Assembly: GCF_009389715.1 (NCBI RefSeq)
Contig: NC_052407.1
Span: forward strand, 9,272,475 to 9,336,474
DNA from: Phoenix dactylifera
Lineage: Eukaryota > Streptophyta > Magnoliopsida > Arecales > Arecaceae
DNA length: 64,000 nucleotides
Direction of reading: 5' to 3'
The translations under genes and the position numbers were made by a program. Shown here piece after piece: positions 48,103-60,315 of this stretch (position 1 is the first letter of the stretch; each line of letters starts with the position of its first letter). The notes beneath the pieces were generated by a model. It did not search any database and had not been told where the DNA came from. It worked only from the letters and a program-made list of their open reading frames with translations.

Positions 48103-50508
48103 ATATTTTATGATTAATAATTTATAATCATAATAAATATAAATTTATAAAATATATTAATAATTCATATATTGATAAATATAAAATTATTATAATAAAT
48201 TTTACATGATTAATAAATATATCTTATGTAATGTAAGAGGAGTAATTTTGGTATTATATAGTCAGTAATTTTAAATCCTCATGGAGTACCAAACAGGCTA
48301 CTCCTAGGTACTTAAGAATCTTTAATCATTGTAATATAATCTACCAAATGCGATCATCTTAGTTCATCATGAATTTAATTACCATAGGATGAAAATCATC
48401 AGTGATCACCTTGGTGATCCCATTTGAATCACCAAACACCCCCTATAGAGTTATAGGTATAGCTCATTGAAAGGCATAACCTTGAAATGTCTTTTTTGAG
48501 AGAAAGTTAAGTCTAGGATTATCCCTTTCTCAATAATAAGCCAAATTTGTACTATTTTATGGATCTCTGTTGGCAAACTGCAAATGTCTTAACATGTTTA
48601 TAATGAAATCAGGACAAGAAAAAAACCTCACCAAATGGAATAAAATAATAGTTTTATCTCTTCTTCTCTGCATGTATGTCTCTCTTGAAGCTAACCTCAA
48701 TTCCGTGTGTATTACTATTTTAGAAAATGGCTTGCTGGATCATTTGCACCACAATTGGAAAGCTCAAGGCTTGATTTCACATGAAGTTTAACTTTTCCAG
48801 GCTAAATCTATATCTAAACCCAAAAGATATGCAATAGCACATAAATAGCCAAACACCCGAAAATCATAACTAACAGATTTCATATGGGACTAAACTTTAC
48901 TGTCCAAAATAAGGTATATATCAAATTCTTCAAGATAAAAGTTGGTAATCCTACCAGAAACACCAATAGAAAGTTCGTGTTATCAGATATCTTGGAAAGC
49001 CACAAAAGTAATTCAGATGAGGCCCATCAGCAGGGATTTGTATACCCTTTAAAGAAGAATGAGAGGGTATAGACAAAAGTATACAGCAGAATCCATCAAG
49101 ATTATGAATGATTTTAGAACATTTATGGAGATAGATGCACCAAAAAACATACTTGTTGAAGGAAATAATTTAATGATACCCTCTAAGTTGCAGTGAGCAA
49201 ATCAAGAAGTGGATCTCATAATCTTAAGTCAGCGAACCATGGACTGAAATTATGTTTGAACTGTAGTTTTAAGATTATCTATCAATAGCAATAAGTTTTA
49301 TAATAAACATGCTAAATTGTTTTATGTGAATGTGGCCACTACTCTCATCTTTTGCAGAGACACAGTTATTCAAAAATCTTCATAAATCATCATCTCCATT
49401 AATTAATGCGTTTATTATAAATCCAAAACGCAAAATTGCCTATATACTCATAAAAATGGAGCCAAAGGCCTTTTTTTTTTTTTTTTACTTTGAGTAGAGA
49501 AAAAATCACGTTTGAAAGTTTTTTGAAAAAACTATATATTGCTCTAGACTATGTTTAATCTATAAATATTTGAAGAAACTTTAGAACAAGGATTTATTGA
49601 AGAAATGTTATGACTAATTGCTATTGATACTTTTGCTCCAAAATTAGTATTTTAAATACTTTCTGAGCAAACATCTTTATGAATAATAGCAGCGGATGAT
49701 CTAATGGTACTCAGAAGGAAAACATGATGACTTTAACCTCACCTAGCCGTAAATATAAACAACCCACCGTGTCCATTGTTTTAAACACATTAGGTTACAA
49801 GCAGTATTACTTTATATTTTCTGATATATCTTGCTACACATAAAGAAAAAGAAAAATTTAAGAATCACTTGAAAAAATTTAAAATATTTTCAATCAATAA
49901 GGTACATAAAATAATAAGAAAACCACAGAGAGCAAGTTGGGCAATGAATCAGAATTTCATGTATACCTGTAACATAGGATTCTTCAAAGCTAGCTATAAC
50001 CAACGGGACCTTAATATAATTGCAGATAAGGCAACCTTTCTTTCTGAACGACCGCACTTTAGTTACCCGGTCCTATCTCTCTCTTTCTCTCAAAAAAGCA
50101 GCATACATCATTTTTTGAAGTCCTTTTCTTTAATACAGCATCCTTAGTTTAATTGAACACAATATACTTTTCTCAAAACGTATTCGCTTCAACCAGCCAG
50201 AAACACACGCACGCCCACACACAGAGATTGATGGAATTAAGCAGCAGTCATGAGTCCGTGGGGTAGCAACATATACTATTATTAAATCACGGTCAGCTAG
50301 TACATAGAAAAGACTACTATATATTACATTCAGGGAGAGTAGAACCCCTCTTTTACCATCATAAACTACCTCCGTACTGATTAACTAAAAGCATTAATTA
50401 TTCTAGAATATATGACAAAGAGTGTAACGTCTACATAAAGATATATAAAACGCTGGCACACTAAGTACTATACCCTCATCATACTTCTAAAAACCTCAGA
50501 CCCAATCA
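48103..50508. other. AT-rich intergenic region
   Basis: No supported gene. It includes an AT tract (48103-48240), a T run at 49472-49487 and several ORFs under 95 codons with no recognisable motif. 50150-50508 may be the 3'UTR of the small minus-strand gene next door. Confidence 0.5.
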
Positions 50509-50661
50509 TTAGGCCGCGGGCGCCACATCAGAATCATCGTCGTCGTCATCATCACCCCCTCCATTATTTTCTCGGTAGACCCGATCATCGAATGCCACAT
50601 CTCGGGTCTCCACCAAGCCTGAACCAAAAGGAGACGACTTCTCATTGGTGACAACAGCCAT
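50509..50661 (-). CDS. Small acidic peptide, 50 aa, possibly a frameshifted secreted precursor
   Basis: From the ATG at 50661 the frame encodes 50 aa beginning MAVVTNEKSS, with a central ETRDVAFDDRVYREN segment, then GGG and a run of seven Asp. TATAAATA at 50774-50767 on the minus strand predicts transcription from about 50738, making this the first ATG in the message. Directly upstream in the same frame lies LFLSLCLLCSTTA, which looks like a signal-peptide core but is preceded by an in-frame TAG. A second frame from the ATG at 50765 (MASSCFTTHSEV…LVLAS) would join it after a one-base shift. Either the true product is a secreted peptide whose leader is interrupted here, or the short cytosolic form is made. 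I do not recognise the family. Confidence 0.45.
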   Translation of the reverse strand: MAVVTNEKSSPFGSGLVETRDVAFDDRVYRENNGGGDDDDDDDSDVAPAA

Positions 50662-50766
50662 TGCAGTGGTGGAGCAAAGAAGACAAAGGGAAAGAAAGAG
50701 CTAGCCAATACTAAAGGAAGAGGCTTTGGTACTTCGGAGTGGGTAGTGAAGCAAGAGCTGGCCATC

Positions 50767-50774
50767 TATTTATA
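50767..50774 (-). promoter_or_regulatory. TATA box of the small acidic peptide gene
   Basis: TATAAATA on the minus strand, about 106 bp from the ATG at 50661 and immediately next to the alternative ATG at 50765, which should therefore lie upstream of the transcription start. Confidence 0.5.
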
Positions 50775-50982
50775 CACTGGAGGGAGGAGGAGGAGGGGGG
50801 TGGGGATTTGGGCTTCGTTCCTTCTATCTGGGTGGCAGATCTATGTCGACGGAGAAGAGATGCTTCAGCTTTAGATGGGAAAAGTAGAGCGGTGAGCTCC
50901 TGCTCACACATTTATCCGAGGTGGCGAGTGGGCCCCGGTATTTGGGGCAGAGCTCATGGAGGATGGTCGCAGCCCACGGTCT

Positions 50983-50990
50983 CCACGTGG
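50983..50990. promoter_or_regulatory. G-box upstream of the small peptide gene
   Basis: CCACGTGG, a perfect palindromic G-box bound by plant bZIP and bHLH factors, about 210 bp upstream of the TATA box. It hints at light, ABA or stress control if the gene is expressed. Confidence 0.45.
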
Positions 50991-51059
50991 GTGAGGACAA
51001 CCATGCACGTTCTGAGTGCATGCAGGACGTGCCACGGTGGACCGTAGAGGAGACTCGAG

Positions 51060-52704
51060 TCAGAAGGAGTTCTACGTTGTCCGCTTCTATGACTTGAGGG
51101 GGCTTCGTTCGTCAACCTGGCTGCAGTGGGGTCCCACCAGAGTGACAACAAAAGGGTTGCTTCTCGATCTTTTGCCGTTTGGGCCAGCTTTTCATTGTCT
51201 CAAGGGGTGGACAAGATACTGGACACTGCAAGTGGGATAGCTCTCATGGCTTTTCCCTATTTCTTTGATCCTACTACCAGGAGGAGGAGGAGATGAGTTA
51301 ATTAAAAGAAAAAGGATGTTGTTCTCTATGGGGAATAGATGCAATAAGATGGATTCCATTTCTGATATGGATGTCGCATCCAACGTGATCAAAAACCAAC
51401 TTGTCTTGCTGGGTTTGGGATGCGTTTGTCTCTTATATCAGTTCTGGTATGGATCAGGTGTAGACTTAATTGAATCAAATTGGGTTTGATCGGAGCAGGA
51501 TCCATTTCCAATCTGTTTGATGGTCAGTTCGTGGTGGAAGTTAAAACAAGTTGAGCTCGAGAGAGCAAAGTCAAGTTTAAGCTTGGCCTGCTTTGTATTG
51601 AGGCCAGGGTATAACTACCTAATTTGATTTCGAGGCCAAGTAATAAGTTATTTATGAACATCTCATTTAAAAGAACTTCGTGAGGTCTTTTATGCCTTCC
51701 ATATATACATGTTCATCAAAAAGACTTTCATATATATATACATATCTCATGCTAAACTTCCATGATAATATCTTAATTTTGTAATTGAAATACGCTCTTG
51801 TTTTATTTAACCTTTGTAGCATTCAGTAAAATAACTAAGAATTTTTTTATCTACGTCTAATAATTAAAGTAACATACAATAAAAAATAATTAATAGTTTA
51901 TTTAAATATTAAATTTACCTTTGCTGAGCTCAAGCAAGCCATAAATATCTGTTTGTGCCTTCACTTATTCACTAATTGAGCAAGCCAAATGTGATCCAAA
52001 CTTCCAGGTAATTAAACAAAAGTTGCTCGTGCATGGTCTGGTTAATCGCCAGCCTTGGTGTTAAGTTGAGAGCTATGTGTGATCCATGGTTCTTAACTAG
52101 ACATATTAGTAGTTGTAACTGGGGTCAATTGGATCCAGGTGGCCGGAATAGAAAAATTTTTTGTTTAATGCAAGATGTTTTTTAAGAAAATTATTTGATG
52201 TAAAAAAATTAGACCCATGAAAATATCTAGAAATTAGGGTTATGTGACTCAAGGCATAATCATTGGGAAATCATTTAGTTCACTCCATTTTGCAATCAGA
52301 ATATATGGTGAACAGTGAGATATGAACATGTAGATTAAAATTCTAGGACCCCCTTGTTTCTTTTGGATGTTGGATTTCCTCTTTCATCCATAGGTTTGAC
52401 ATAAGGGAGAAGATTTGCAACCCCAGTTCCTGTTCACAGTCTCTAATAAAAGCTGGAATTTAAACAAGAGTAGTTTGCTGAACTCCAACAGAAGTTTTCT
52501 CTAACATTATTAATTTAAATCCAAGTGATCAAATAACACAAGTTGGACCTATTTCATCAAAAAACACATTGCTAGAAATAACAGCTGTGAATTGTCAGAG
52601 ACATTCCACAGGATCAAACTTTATAATAAACTTCTCTCTGAAAGAAAAAAAAAAAAAAAGAATGCATTACAACTTCAATACTGGCACAACCCATATATGG
52701 ATTT
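51060..52704. other. Intergenic region
   Basis: No supported gene. ORFs of up to about 100 codons at 50739-51392 overlap on both strands and carry no motif. 51500-51990 has AT-rich sequence with ctcgag/aagctt-type words that may be a degraded transposon. An A15 tract (52645-52659) lies near the end of the next gene. Confidence 0.45.
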
Positions 52705-53211
52705 TCATGGTTGAAATGGGTACCCTCCAAATGAACCAAATGGCATTTGCTGAGATGGATTGGAAATCGAAGCCCAGCCTTGGAGGTGCCCCAGCCCAGG
52801 GAAAGGAGGAACAAAGGGAATGCCAGGAATTATTGGAATGTTAGGAATTGGCATGAAAGGCACTGCTGGGTTGATCTGCCTTATAGGGAAGAAGGGAATG
52901 GAAGGCAGGTTGGACACTGGTAGCCATTTGCCAGTGTTCAGCATCTCGGGAAGCCGCAGTGGTTCAGGCTGGGGAGGTAGCACCGACGATTGTTGGGTCT
53001 CAGCCTCAGGCATGCGATCAGCACTGGTAACTGAGACTGATGGTAACGTTGCTGCTGAGTGAGGCTCAGTCTCAGGCGAGGCAGCACTGGGATTGATAGC
53101 TGGAATAATACCTCTTCCTGTTATAGGGTCGAGAAGTGGTCGAGCACCCATGCATGAGTTGAAGCTGAGCAGGAGGTTCAACAATATGATGGAGTAGGAT
53201 TTTGGATCCAT
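52705..53211 (-). CDS. Secreted proline-rich protein, 168 aa
   Basis: Single-exon frame from the ATG at 53211: a signal peptide (MDPKSYSIILLNLLLSFNSC, likely cleaved near MGA/RP), a Ser/Glu/Thr-rich stretch (about 35-75), then a Pro/Ile/Phe-rich half with PFFPIRQINP, PIPNIPIIPGIPF and PPFPGLG, ending GSFGGYPFQP. The start is chosen because TATAAGA at 53265-53259 (minus strand) predicts transcription near 53232, downstream of the other in-frame ATG at 53250. The protein should enter the secretory pathway and perhaps the cell wall; Pro residues are dispersed, not in extensin SPPPP blocks. I do not recognise a named family. Confidence 0.75.
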   Translation of the reverse strand: MDPKSYSIILLNLLLSFNSCMGARPLLDPITGRGIIPAINPSAASPETEPHSAATLPSVSVTSADRMPEAETQQSSVLPPQPEPLRLPEMLNTGKWLPVSNLPSIPFFPIRQINPAVPFMPIPNIPIIPGIPFVPPFPGLGHLQGWASISNPSQQMPFGSFGGYPFQP

Positions 53212-53258
53212 CAGTGAACATGAAGGTTCTGATGGCTTCAGGAAGAACAATGTGGGGC

Positions 53259-53265
53259 TCTTATA
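53259..53265 (-). promoter_or_regulatory. TATA box of the proline-rich protein gene
   Basis: TATAAGA on the minus strand (in cctataagagcc), about 48 bp upstream of the chosen ATG. It decides between the two possible start codons. Confidence 0.55.
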
Positions 53266-53768
53266 GGGGTGGTTAATGGAATTAGGTAAAGAGTTGGTGC
53301 TTGGAAGCTAAGAAGTCTCTCCATGCATGGTTTAATACGGTGCGTTATTCTTCGTATTCATGAACAATCTGAATTAACCTTCCATCTAGCAAATGATCAA
53401 CTACAATACAGAACTTTTAGCGTGAATGAAGGCCAAGTTGGGTGGTAGGAAGCTCATGCTTCTGGCTATGCTCACACTTCAGAGGTCTTTAGCAAGTCAG
53501 GCAACTGCATCAATATTTCAGCTGTAATTCTTCTTGAGAAAAAAGAAAGTTGAGGAAGATCCATTCGAGGAAACTTACCCCCAAGCCTAAATTGTTCGGA
53601 ATGCACCACTCAGGACTCAAATCAATAGCCTGCTTGGTGTCTCGTATTTAGAGGATAGACTGCTGAAATGACCTCTCCTCTAGCCGTCAGCCTCGGGCTA
53701 GGCTCCCAGCACCGGCATCCAAATTTTTGAGGTGCCTGTGCTTGAGTAGGATTAATTCCCGTCTTAGA

Positions 53769-54323
53769 TAGGGCTGTAATTAAGTGGGCCGAGCCATGCC
53801 CCTACTTAAATATGGTCCGAATGTTTTTCAGACTTCATGCTGGATTTAGGTTCAAAAATTTTTACTCAAACTCAATTGAATTATTTTGAATTACCCGTTT
53901 GGGCCAAAAATATATCTGGTCCGAACTCGGTTGAAGTTTAATATTTTATTTTGTTACTTCATAAGTAAATTGGCTAGTCAAAACTTGGGTTCTCCCCTAC
54001 AACCAAAGTAAATGATGTATGATATATCATTCTCAACTAAATCCATTCTAATTTTTGTCTTTTAATTTTTTATCATTCTCTCCAAATAACAACATGCAAA
54101 AGCAAATAGATCTGGGCCCTAAATTTGGGCTCTGTTTCAAGCTTTATCTGAGCTCAACTCAGGCTCGGACCAGGCCCAAGCTGACTCAATGATATACCCT
54201 AGCCCAACCCAAAAAATAAATAAGCTCTATATTTAAATCCTAACCCGGTCTGAACTCTTTTAGGCCTAGCCCATAGCCCCACCCGATGGGCCTCAAGCTG
54301 GCGCAAGCCCATTTCCAGCACTA
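53769..54323. mobile_element. hAT-type MITE or short hAT derivative
   Basis: A 555-bp segment with inverted ends: TAGGGCTGTAATTAAGTGGGC on the left and, reading inward from the right, TAGTGCTGGAAATGGGCTTGC. It is flanked by imperfect 8-bp repeats gtcttaga (53761-53768) and atcctaga (54324-54331), six of eight matching. It has no transposase. The interior has gggccgag, gcccaag and related words near both ends, as is common in plant hAT MITEs. Confidence 0.65.
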
Positions 54324-54668
54324 ATCCTAGATTTTTTGAGATTATACATTTTGTATTAACGTCTTTAGTTGGCATCCATTGTGCATAAGTTGGAGTACTA
54401 AGTAGCAATCTATTGACGTGAGACAAGATATACTATGACCAATTAAACCATGCTAAGCTTCGAAAGAGTGAGCGGATTCTTGGATAAAGATCTTATTAGA
54501 TTTAGATACTTTTGCCGGATTTTCTTATAAATTTTTCATTGGATGTAGCATCAAATTTTAGCTTGATTTTCATATTTATAAATGAATAATTCTAGCTTGT
54601 TTATTTATTATTAGATATTATTTCTAGCATGATTTTGTACTGGGTTTAGTGCTGGTATTAAGGGCCAT

Positions 54669-54669
54669 G

Positions 54670-54736
<67 letters not shown>
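54669..54736. repeat. (TA)n microsatellite
   Basis: About 33 perfect ta dinucleotides. It lies between the MITE and the reticulon gene. Confidence 0.97.
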
Positions 54737-54737
<1 letters not shown>

Positions 54738-55218
54738 ATATTGGATAAATCGTGACTTTTTATATATCAATGAAAAAGTCCTAGAAGAGAACTTTCATTG
54801 AAGGAAAGGTTCTTCAAACTAGTTCGCCTTCAATTTATATATCAATCTTCGAAGTTTAATTCTAGTCAAATTGCTCTTCACTCCTCATGCTGGATCATCT
54901 ATTCCGTATACTCGGGCCAAACACCAATTTAAATAAAGTGCTGCATTCCATGAGAGAATATGAAAGCTCTAAGAAATCAAGCAAGATATCATAGTGTTTT
55001 GGAATTTCTTCAAAAATTTAAAATGAGCTTGAAATATTTTTGATACCACATTAAGTTCTTGAATTATTCAGATTCACATATTAGTTTCCAAATTACATCC
55101 ATTCGACATTCCTTCTGGTTGTCTACTTTGTCTTTGACAATGGATTACCAACCCCTTTTTGCTCAGATAAATTAAGCAAACAAGAATAACTGGTCAAGTC
55201 TACTCATTCTTCTGTGAC

Positions 55219-58200
55219 TCAAAGTTTTCCTTTAGCCATTTTGCTAAAAACACTTGCATCCACCTTGCGGTACCGGTTCTGCAGCTGCCCAATAAGGTTG
55301 TACACAAAGTCATCGACTTGGTCTTCATATTTCTCATAAAGCACTGGCAGGGTGTGAGCACAAACAAATCCTGTATCAAATGCAAGATAAATTAGAGATT
55401 CTGATGATTTCTTCTCCACATATTAGTGATGCTCTTTAGAGCATTCTGCAGCTATTTATTTGCACAAACTCGACCATATTACTTCTTTATCTAAAAAATT
55501 GCTCACTATAACTTAATATGTGGTGAGATGCCTGATCATTATAGATAAACATGAGTCTTGCCAAAAAAAAACAATTATAATCATAGCAATAGTTAATATT
55601 CCTTGTTGTTTTTGCAGAAGCATGAATACAATGTTGAAGAAAATGAGACCACCTTCCGCAAGTGATACCTAGCAGGAAACTAAATATATACACCTCTTTC
55701 TGTAAAGATACTTCCCTATTATATGTATGCATACAAATGCCCAAGAGCTTGACTAGGCAAAACTGATAAAGTGGAAGACAGGTAACGAAAAAAGAGGGAG
55801 AGTATATCCTCACCAATGTAAAGAACAGTCAGAAAATTGCACCAGCTCCCTATCACAGCAGCAGCCCACAAGCTTACAACAACCTGAAAAAAATGCTCAA
55901 TGGCATTTTAAACTTTTGAAAAGTTTAGTTTAAATATGGTACAGAGCTAAAAGAAAAAAATATCAAGCCAGAAATTTAGAGAGAGGAGAATCATTGGCAA
56001 ACTTGGTAGAGAACATAAAAAATTGCTGGTATCATGTAAAGCAACCATGCTTCTCTCTCTCTCTCTCTCTGGGGTTATTCAGGTAAAGATGATTTTTGGT
56101 CTCAAATTTAAAGTGATAAAGATGAAAATGTTTCAAATGATAGATGAAAGAATCTGTCATTTTTCAGGTGATTAATGGTGGTGAGAAAGAGAAGAAGTAA
56201 TGCCAACATTATTTGCACTCACAATTCATGTTATTATTAGAGAGACATTGGATGGAAAGCATGACTTCCATATTAGACTAGGAATGAGAGCTCCTAGCTT
56301 GCCTTAAAAAATGTAATTATAAATCACGTTCCTTCATTGAACCTGTCATCCACTCCTGCTTTTGCTACTAGGACACCTACACCAACGTCCTTTGCTCTCG
56401 GCTTTATTTTAGTATACCTTAAAATATTATTTAATTGGAGAGGCTATTCTACAAACTGTTATATTACGTATGTAGATAGATTATCTATTAATTGAATTTA
56501 TTTGCATAATATTTTATTGTACATTATAAGAAAGGATTGTTCCATGACTGCATAAGCCTACACTTTGACATAAATTAGGATTCTCCAACTGCCACCTGGC
56601 CCTCCAGGCTCCAAGAAAGGTTTTCTTACCTTGAATTGCCTTTGTGAGAAATTCAGCACAAACTAGGTTGATGTCAGGATGCCAGCCAACTTACTTTCCG
56701 ATGAGCCTTCTTGGTTTAAAGTTGTGCTCAATAGCCAACCACATTTTAACTAAAAAGGCCTTGGATGATGATGATAATGATGATGAACATGAGGGGTCAT
56801 AAGATAGTAGTATGTAGTGGACTATTGTCCTCAAGTCACTTACAACTCAGGTTGTACAGAGTAGAAGCAAACAGGAAACAGTCTCCATCACCCTTCTAAA
56901 CCAACATTGGGCAATCTAGTAATCCATTTACTCATCACAGTTGTTGAATCAGACACCACCTCGATCTCTACCTTCTCTAATATTTTTTTTTTTTTCTGAA
57001 CCATCGGTTGTTCCCAGTCAAAATACAAAGACCAGTTAACTGTATATGCCGAAAACTTGGCAATTCCATCAAACATCACCATATTCTAGAATCATATTAG
57101 GGATCCGATTACTTCTATACATGATAGATCAAGTTTTCTCATCCTTTTTTCCCTCTGAATCTTAAAGTGTAGATGTTTTATCTATTTTGAAACTTGTAAT
57201 TCCAAATTCCAACAACCTTATTTGATGACATCCCACTTCTAACATCCTCCCAAGGCATTTTTTTCATCTGCACTGCTTTTTTTCTTTTTGGCCAACTTAC
57301 CTTCTTATGGTGATCATTATGAGTATTTACATCAGGATTATGGCATTCCCAAGCTTATACCTCCTTTCCAACCAATTACTTGGGTAATTTTCACCTTACT
57401 GACCTAACTCATACGTTCAATACTCACTTTATAAATTCCTCTATAGTGTTAGTGAGCCCCTAGTTTCTTGTCAAGTGCAGTGATCTTTGCAAGTCATCTC
57501 ATCTCCTTGATGTCTGGTTCACCTTCCTTGCTCTTGATTATTTGGTTACATCTTCCAATCAAGAACATCATATCCAGTTTGTCAATCTCTCGGCAATTGC
57601 AAGAGTCATAAAAATAACTTTAATTCGGATAATTTACCTCTAGCAGCTTTAAATGTGACATTTAAATGCCTAGTTCCAACATCATCAGGCATTGCATGGC
57701 ATAAGTTGGATCAATGACTTATCTTCCGCTTTTGAATAAACATGCAAATGGCCCCTCTCTACCAAGTGAGCAAATAAGTGCCACCTCATCAACCAGCTAA
57801 GGGTTGAGCAATTGATTAATTGATATTGGTGCATGGCTTTTGATGTTCAGATATCACTAACGCCTACCACTTAAGTTTACGTCATCACGACAAGTTCAAG
57901 ACAGTTTAGAAACAATTGCTCCACAAGAATTCATTCTGCCTTGAGCTTGATATTGTTGAAATAATTTTGAGGATGCCATGCTCAATTTCTGGCATTCAAT
58001 CAGGCTTCTTCCACTTCAAGGATTTGCTCAATGTGAACCATGGAGAAGATTAAATCTGAATCACTGTGCTTTTATTACAGAATGACTAAAATATTATAAC
58101 CCCATCCACCCTTGTCCGAACTATTTGGTGTTAACTATGATCAAATTAATATACTAAGACAAAACAATTAGTTGTACGGAAATATAAAAGAATCTGTTCT

Positions 58201-58981
58201 TATCAATGTTCTTGATGTAAATGTTTCCTGCCAAATGGCATCTTCCAAATTTAAAGATCAAAAACAACAAGAATAGCACACGAGCATGCAAGGGACAGGA
58301 TTAAGATTGTAACATACCACAAGGGACTGTCTCAGGTTTCTTCCACATGCAACATCCTGAATGAATCCCAAAAATTGATTGATTTGTGCACCAATACAAA
58401 CAGCAATGTTTATAAACAGTTCCTCAGGCAAAACAAGGCGAGGCACTTGAGATGGAGACCTGTCAAAAAGGACACATCAGTGTCTTACCTTCCACACTTT
58501 TTATAGTCAAATATTTCAGCAAATCCAATACCTGCTTAACATATCAGAAGCATTGGACCAGAGAAACTGAATAAGCATTCCAATAACAAGTGCAAAGCAT
58601 AAGATTGTTAAAATGTTATACTGAAGCCACTCGAAGAGAACCCAGGTAGCTGTTGCACCAGTCAGGACACTCGACGATATCTTCTTGTTCCTCCACAACA
58701 AGACATCAGCAGCTACAAGCACAATATAGAATTTATCATTATTCATGCAAAAGAAAACATCTAGGAGCAAGGAAATCTTGATGAAGAAATGGCTCACATT
58801 TTCCACCACCCAAAATCTTATGAATAGACTTCTGGCGTCCAACTAGTTTATTCATCTGGGTGGGGACTGTGTTTTGCTCTTCTGAAAATCTCACAGATGT
58901 TTGCTTTGGGACATTGTTGGCAATGTTTTCCACTATGGTGTTCAAGATATTTTCAGCTGCATTCTGCAAGTGCTCAGGCAT
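55219..58981 (-). CDS. Plant reticulon-like protein (RTNLB)
   Basis: Five coding exons on the minus strand, 58981-58798, 58712-58532, 58459-58318, 55883-55814 and 55370-55219, all with GT-AG introns and matching phases, give 242 aa. The N-terminus (1-45) is short and variable. The reticulon homology domain starts at LVGRQKSIHKILGGGK (46-61) followed by SADVLLWRNKK (62-72). Two long hydrophobic hairpins lie at about 73-112 and 166-203, separated by a loop with VPRLVLPEELF, and the C-terminal tail is VLYEKYEDQVDDFV…. Plant reticulons shape tubular ER by wedging into the outer membrane leaflet. Closest in layout to the subgroup with GRQRSIHxILGGGK before the domain (RTNLB8/9-like, from memory). 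The last coding stop is at 55219; a 2.4-kb intron precedes exon 5. Confidence 0.92.
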
Positions 58982-59939
58982 TTTCCCTTCTGTTCTAATA
59001 TAAGCATCAAAACCAAATAAGGCAGTGCATTGCATCCATTTGCATGCAATTTTTAACATCAAACTACTTTTTCAGTGTCAGTCGGTAAAATTACATAGTA
59101 CATTACAAAGCACAACTAAAAGATAGTAAAATCAGTAAACACATGATATTCAGAAATTTTAACAAGAACATATTAGGTTCCTCAGGGGAACAAAAACAAC
59201 ACGATTGAGCAATAAATGTGAGACAATCATCAAGAGAACTTTGCTGAAAACAATTTTAGAAAGGATGATTCCCTATTAAAAAGACCGGTTTATGCACTTC
59301 AACGAAAAAAAAAGGTGGAAATACAGAACATAACAAGAATAGTTACATATAAGATTTCAAATACCAGTACTGGACCTCACACCCATCTTTTGCCAGAAAG
59401 GTATGGTACCAGGTGGTCACATGTTGTACAAGAATGCATCCCATACCGATAAACTATGTACTAATGCCAGAAACCTACCAGAATTGTATGATACTATTCT
59501 ACTGCCCCAATTCCGGCAGTATTTGACCTTGGATGCTTAAATGGTAGTGTCTTGCAGGAGCAGAAAAATCTGGTGTATCCCACAAAAAAGTTGAGGCAAC
59601 CTTTACACATCTTACTTCTTTAAAAGGCAAAGTGATGTGGCATGTGCTCTAATGATTTGAGGAACAAGCAATGCGAGCTCAGCGTGAGGGAGCAGAAGCA
59701 GGATTTTTGCTAATTTAATTGTGGGAGCCTCAAGTTTTGATTTCATATAACTAGAAAATGTTCCATGACACCCTTTGCTTTGTATCAAGACACAAAGAAG
59801 ACCCTAGAAGTCCTCTCGTACATTACATGTAATATAATGTTATATATTTTAAATAAAAAAGGATGTTATTTATTTGAAATATCTTGTATTTAGTTATTGA
59901 CGTTAGTCTTTATAATGTGTTATAATAAGGGCTTTTCAT

Positions 59940-60315
59940 AAGCCTTGACCAATGCTAGACTGGTGTTGGTGTTGGGCACGGATCGCATCCTTCTCGAGAG
60001 GGACTCCGCCATGGTGATTGAGTGGGTTCGGGGTCGGGGATATGATGCAGAAGGGCGCCGCTACTCCACGATGCCCGCAGATTGCTGGGAAAGTGTATTT
60101 TCTATCAGGCCACGCATGTATACAGGGAGGCAAATAATGTTGCATACTGGGTTGCCTCCTATGCAGCCCACCACTTTGGAGGTTTCATTTGGGCGAGCCA
60201 CAGGTCAGTGTCTGTGCCCTTATGTAGTCTTCTATTTTCTGATCTTATTGGCCGTATTCACACCCATCGAGTGTGAGTCGTGGTTCTACCCAAAAAAAAA
60301 AAAGCCTTGACCAAT
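59940..60315 (+). mobile_element. 5'-truncated LINE with 14-bp target duplication
   Basis: The target repeat AAGCCTTGACCAAT is present at 59940-59953 and 60302-60315. Between them is about 348 bp with an RNase H-like C-terminus in one frame (HVYREANNVAYWVASYAA, 60110-60165) and a terminal A tract at 60292-60301. Perfect repeats and the A tail show target-primed insertion of a short 3' piece of a non-LTR element. It lies in the opposite orientation to the reticulon gene, inside its first intron. Confidence 0.9.

Noticed and set aside
48570..49072. Two short plus-strand ORFs in the intergenic region
   Set aside because: AT-rich, no motif, no promoter or homology signal.
53212..53250. Upstream ATG (53250) as start of the proline-rich protein
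   Set aside because: It lies only about 10 bp from the TATA box, upstream of the expected transcription start, and would bury the signal peptide.
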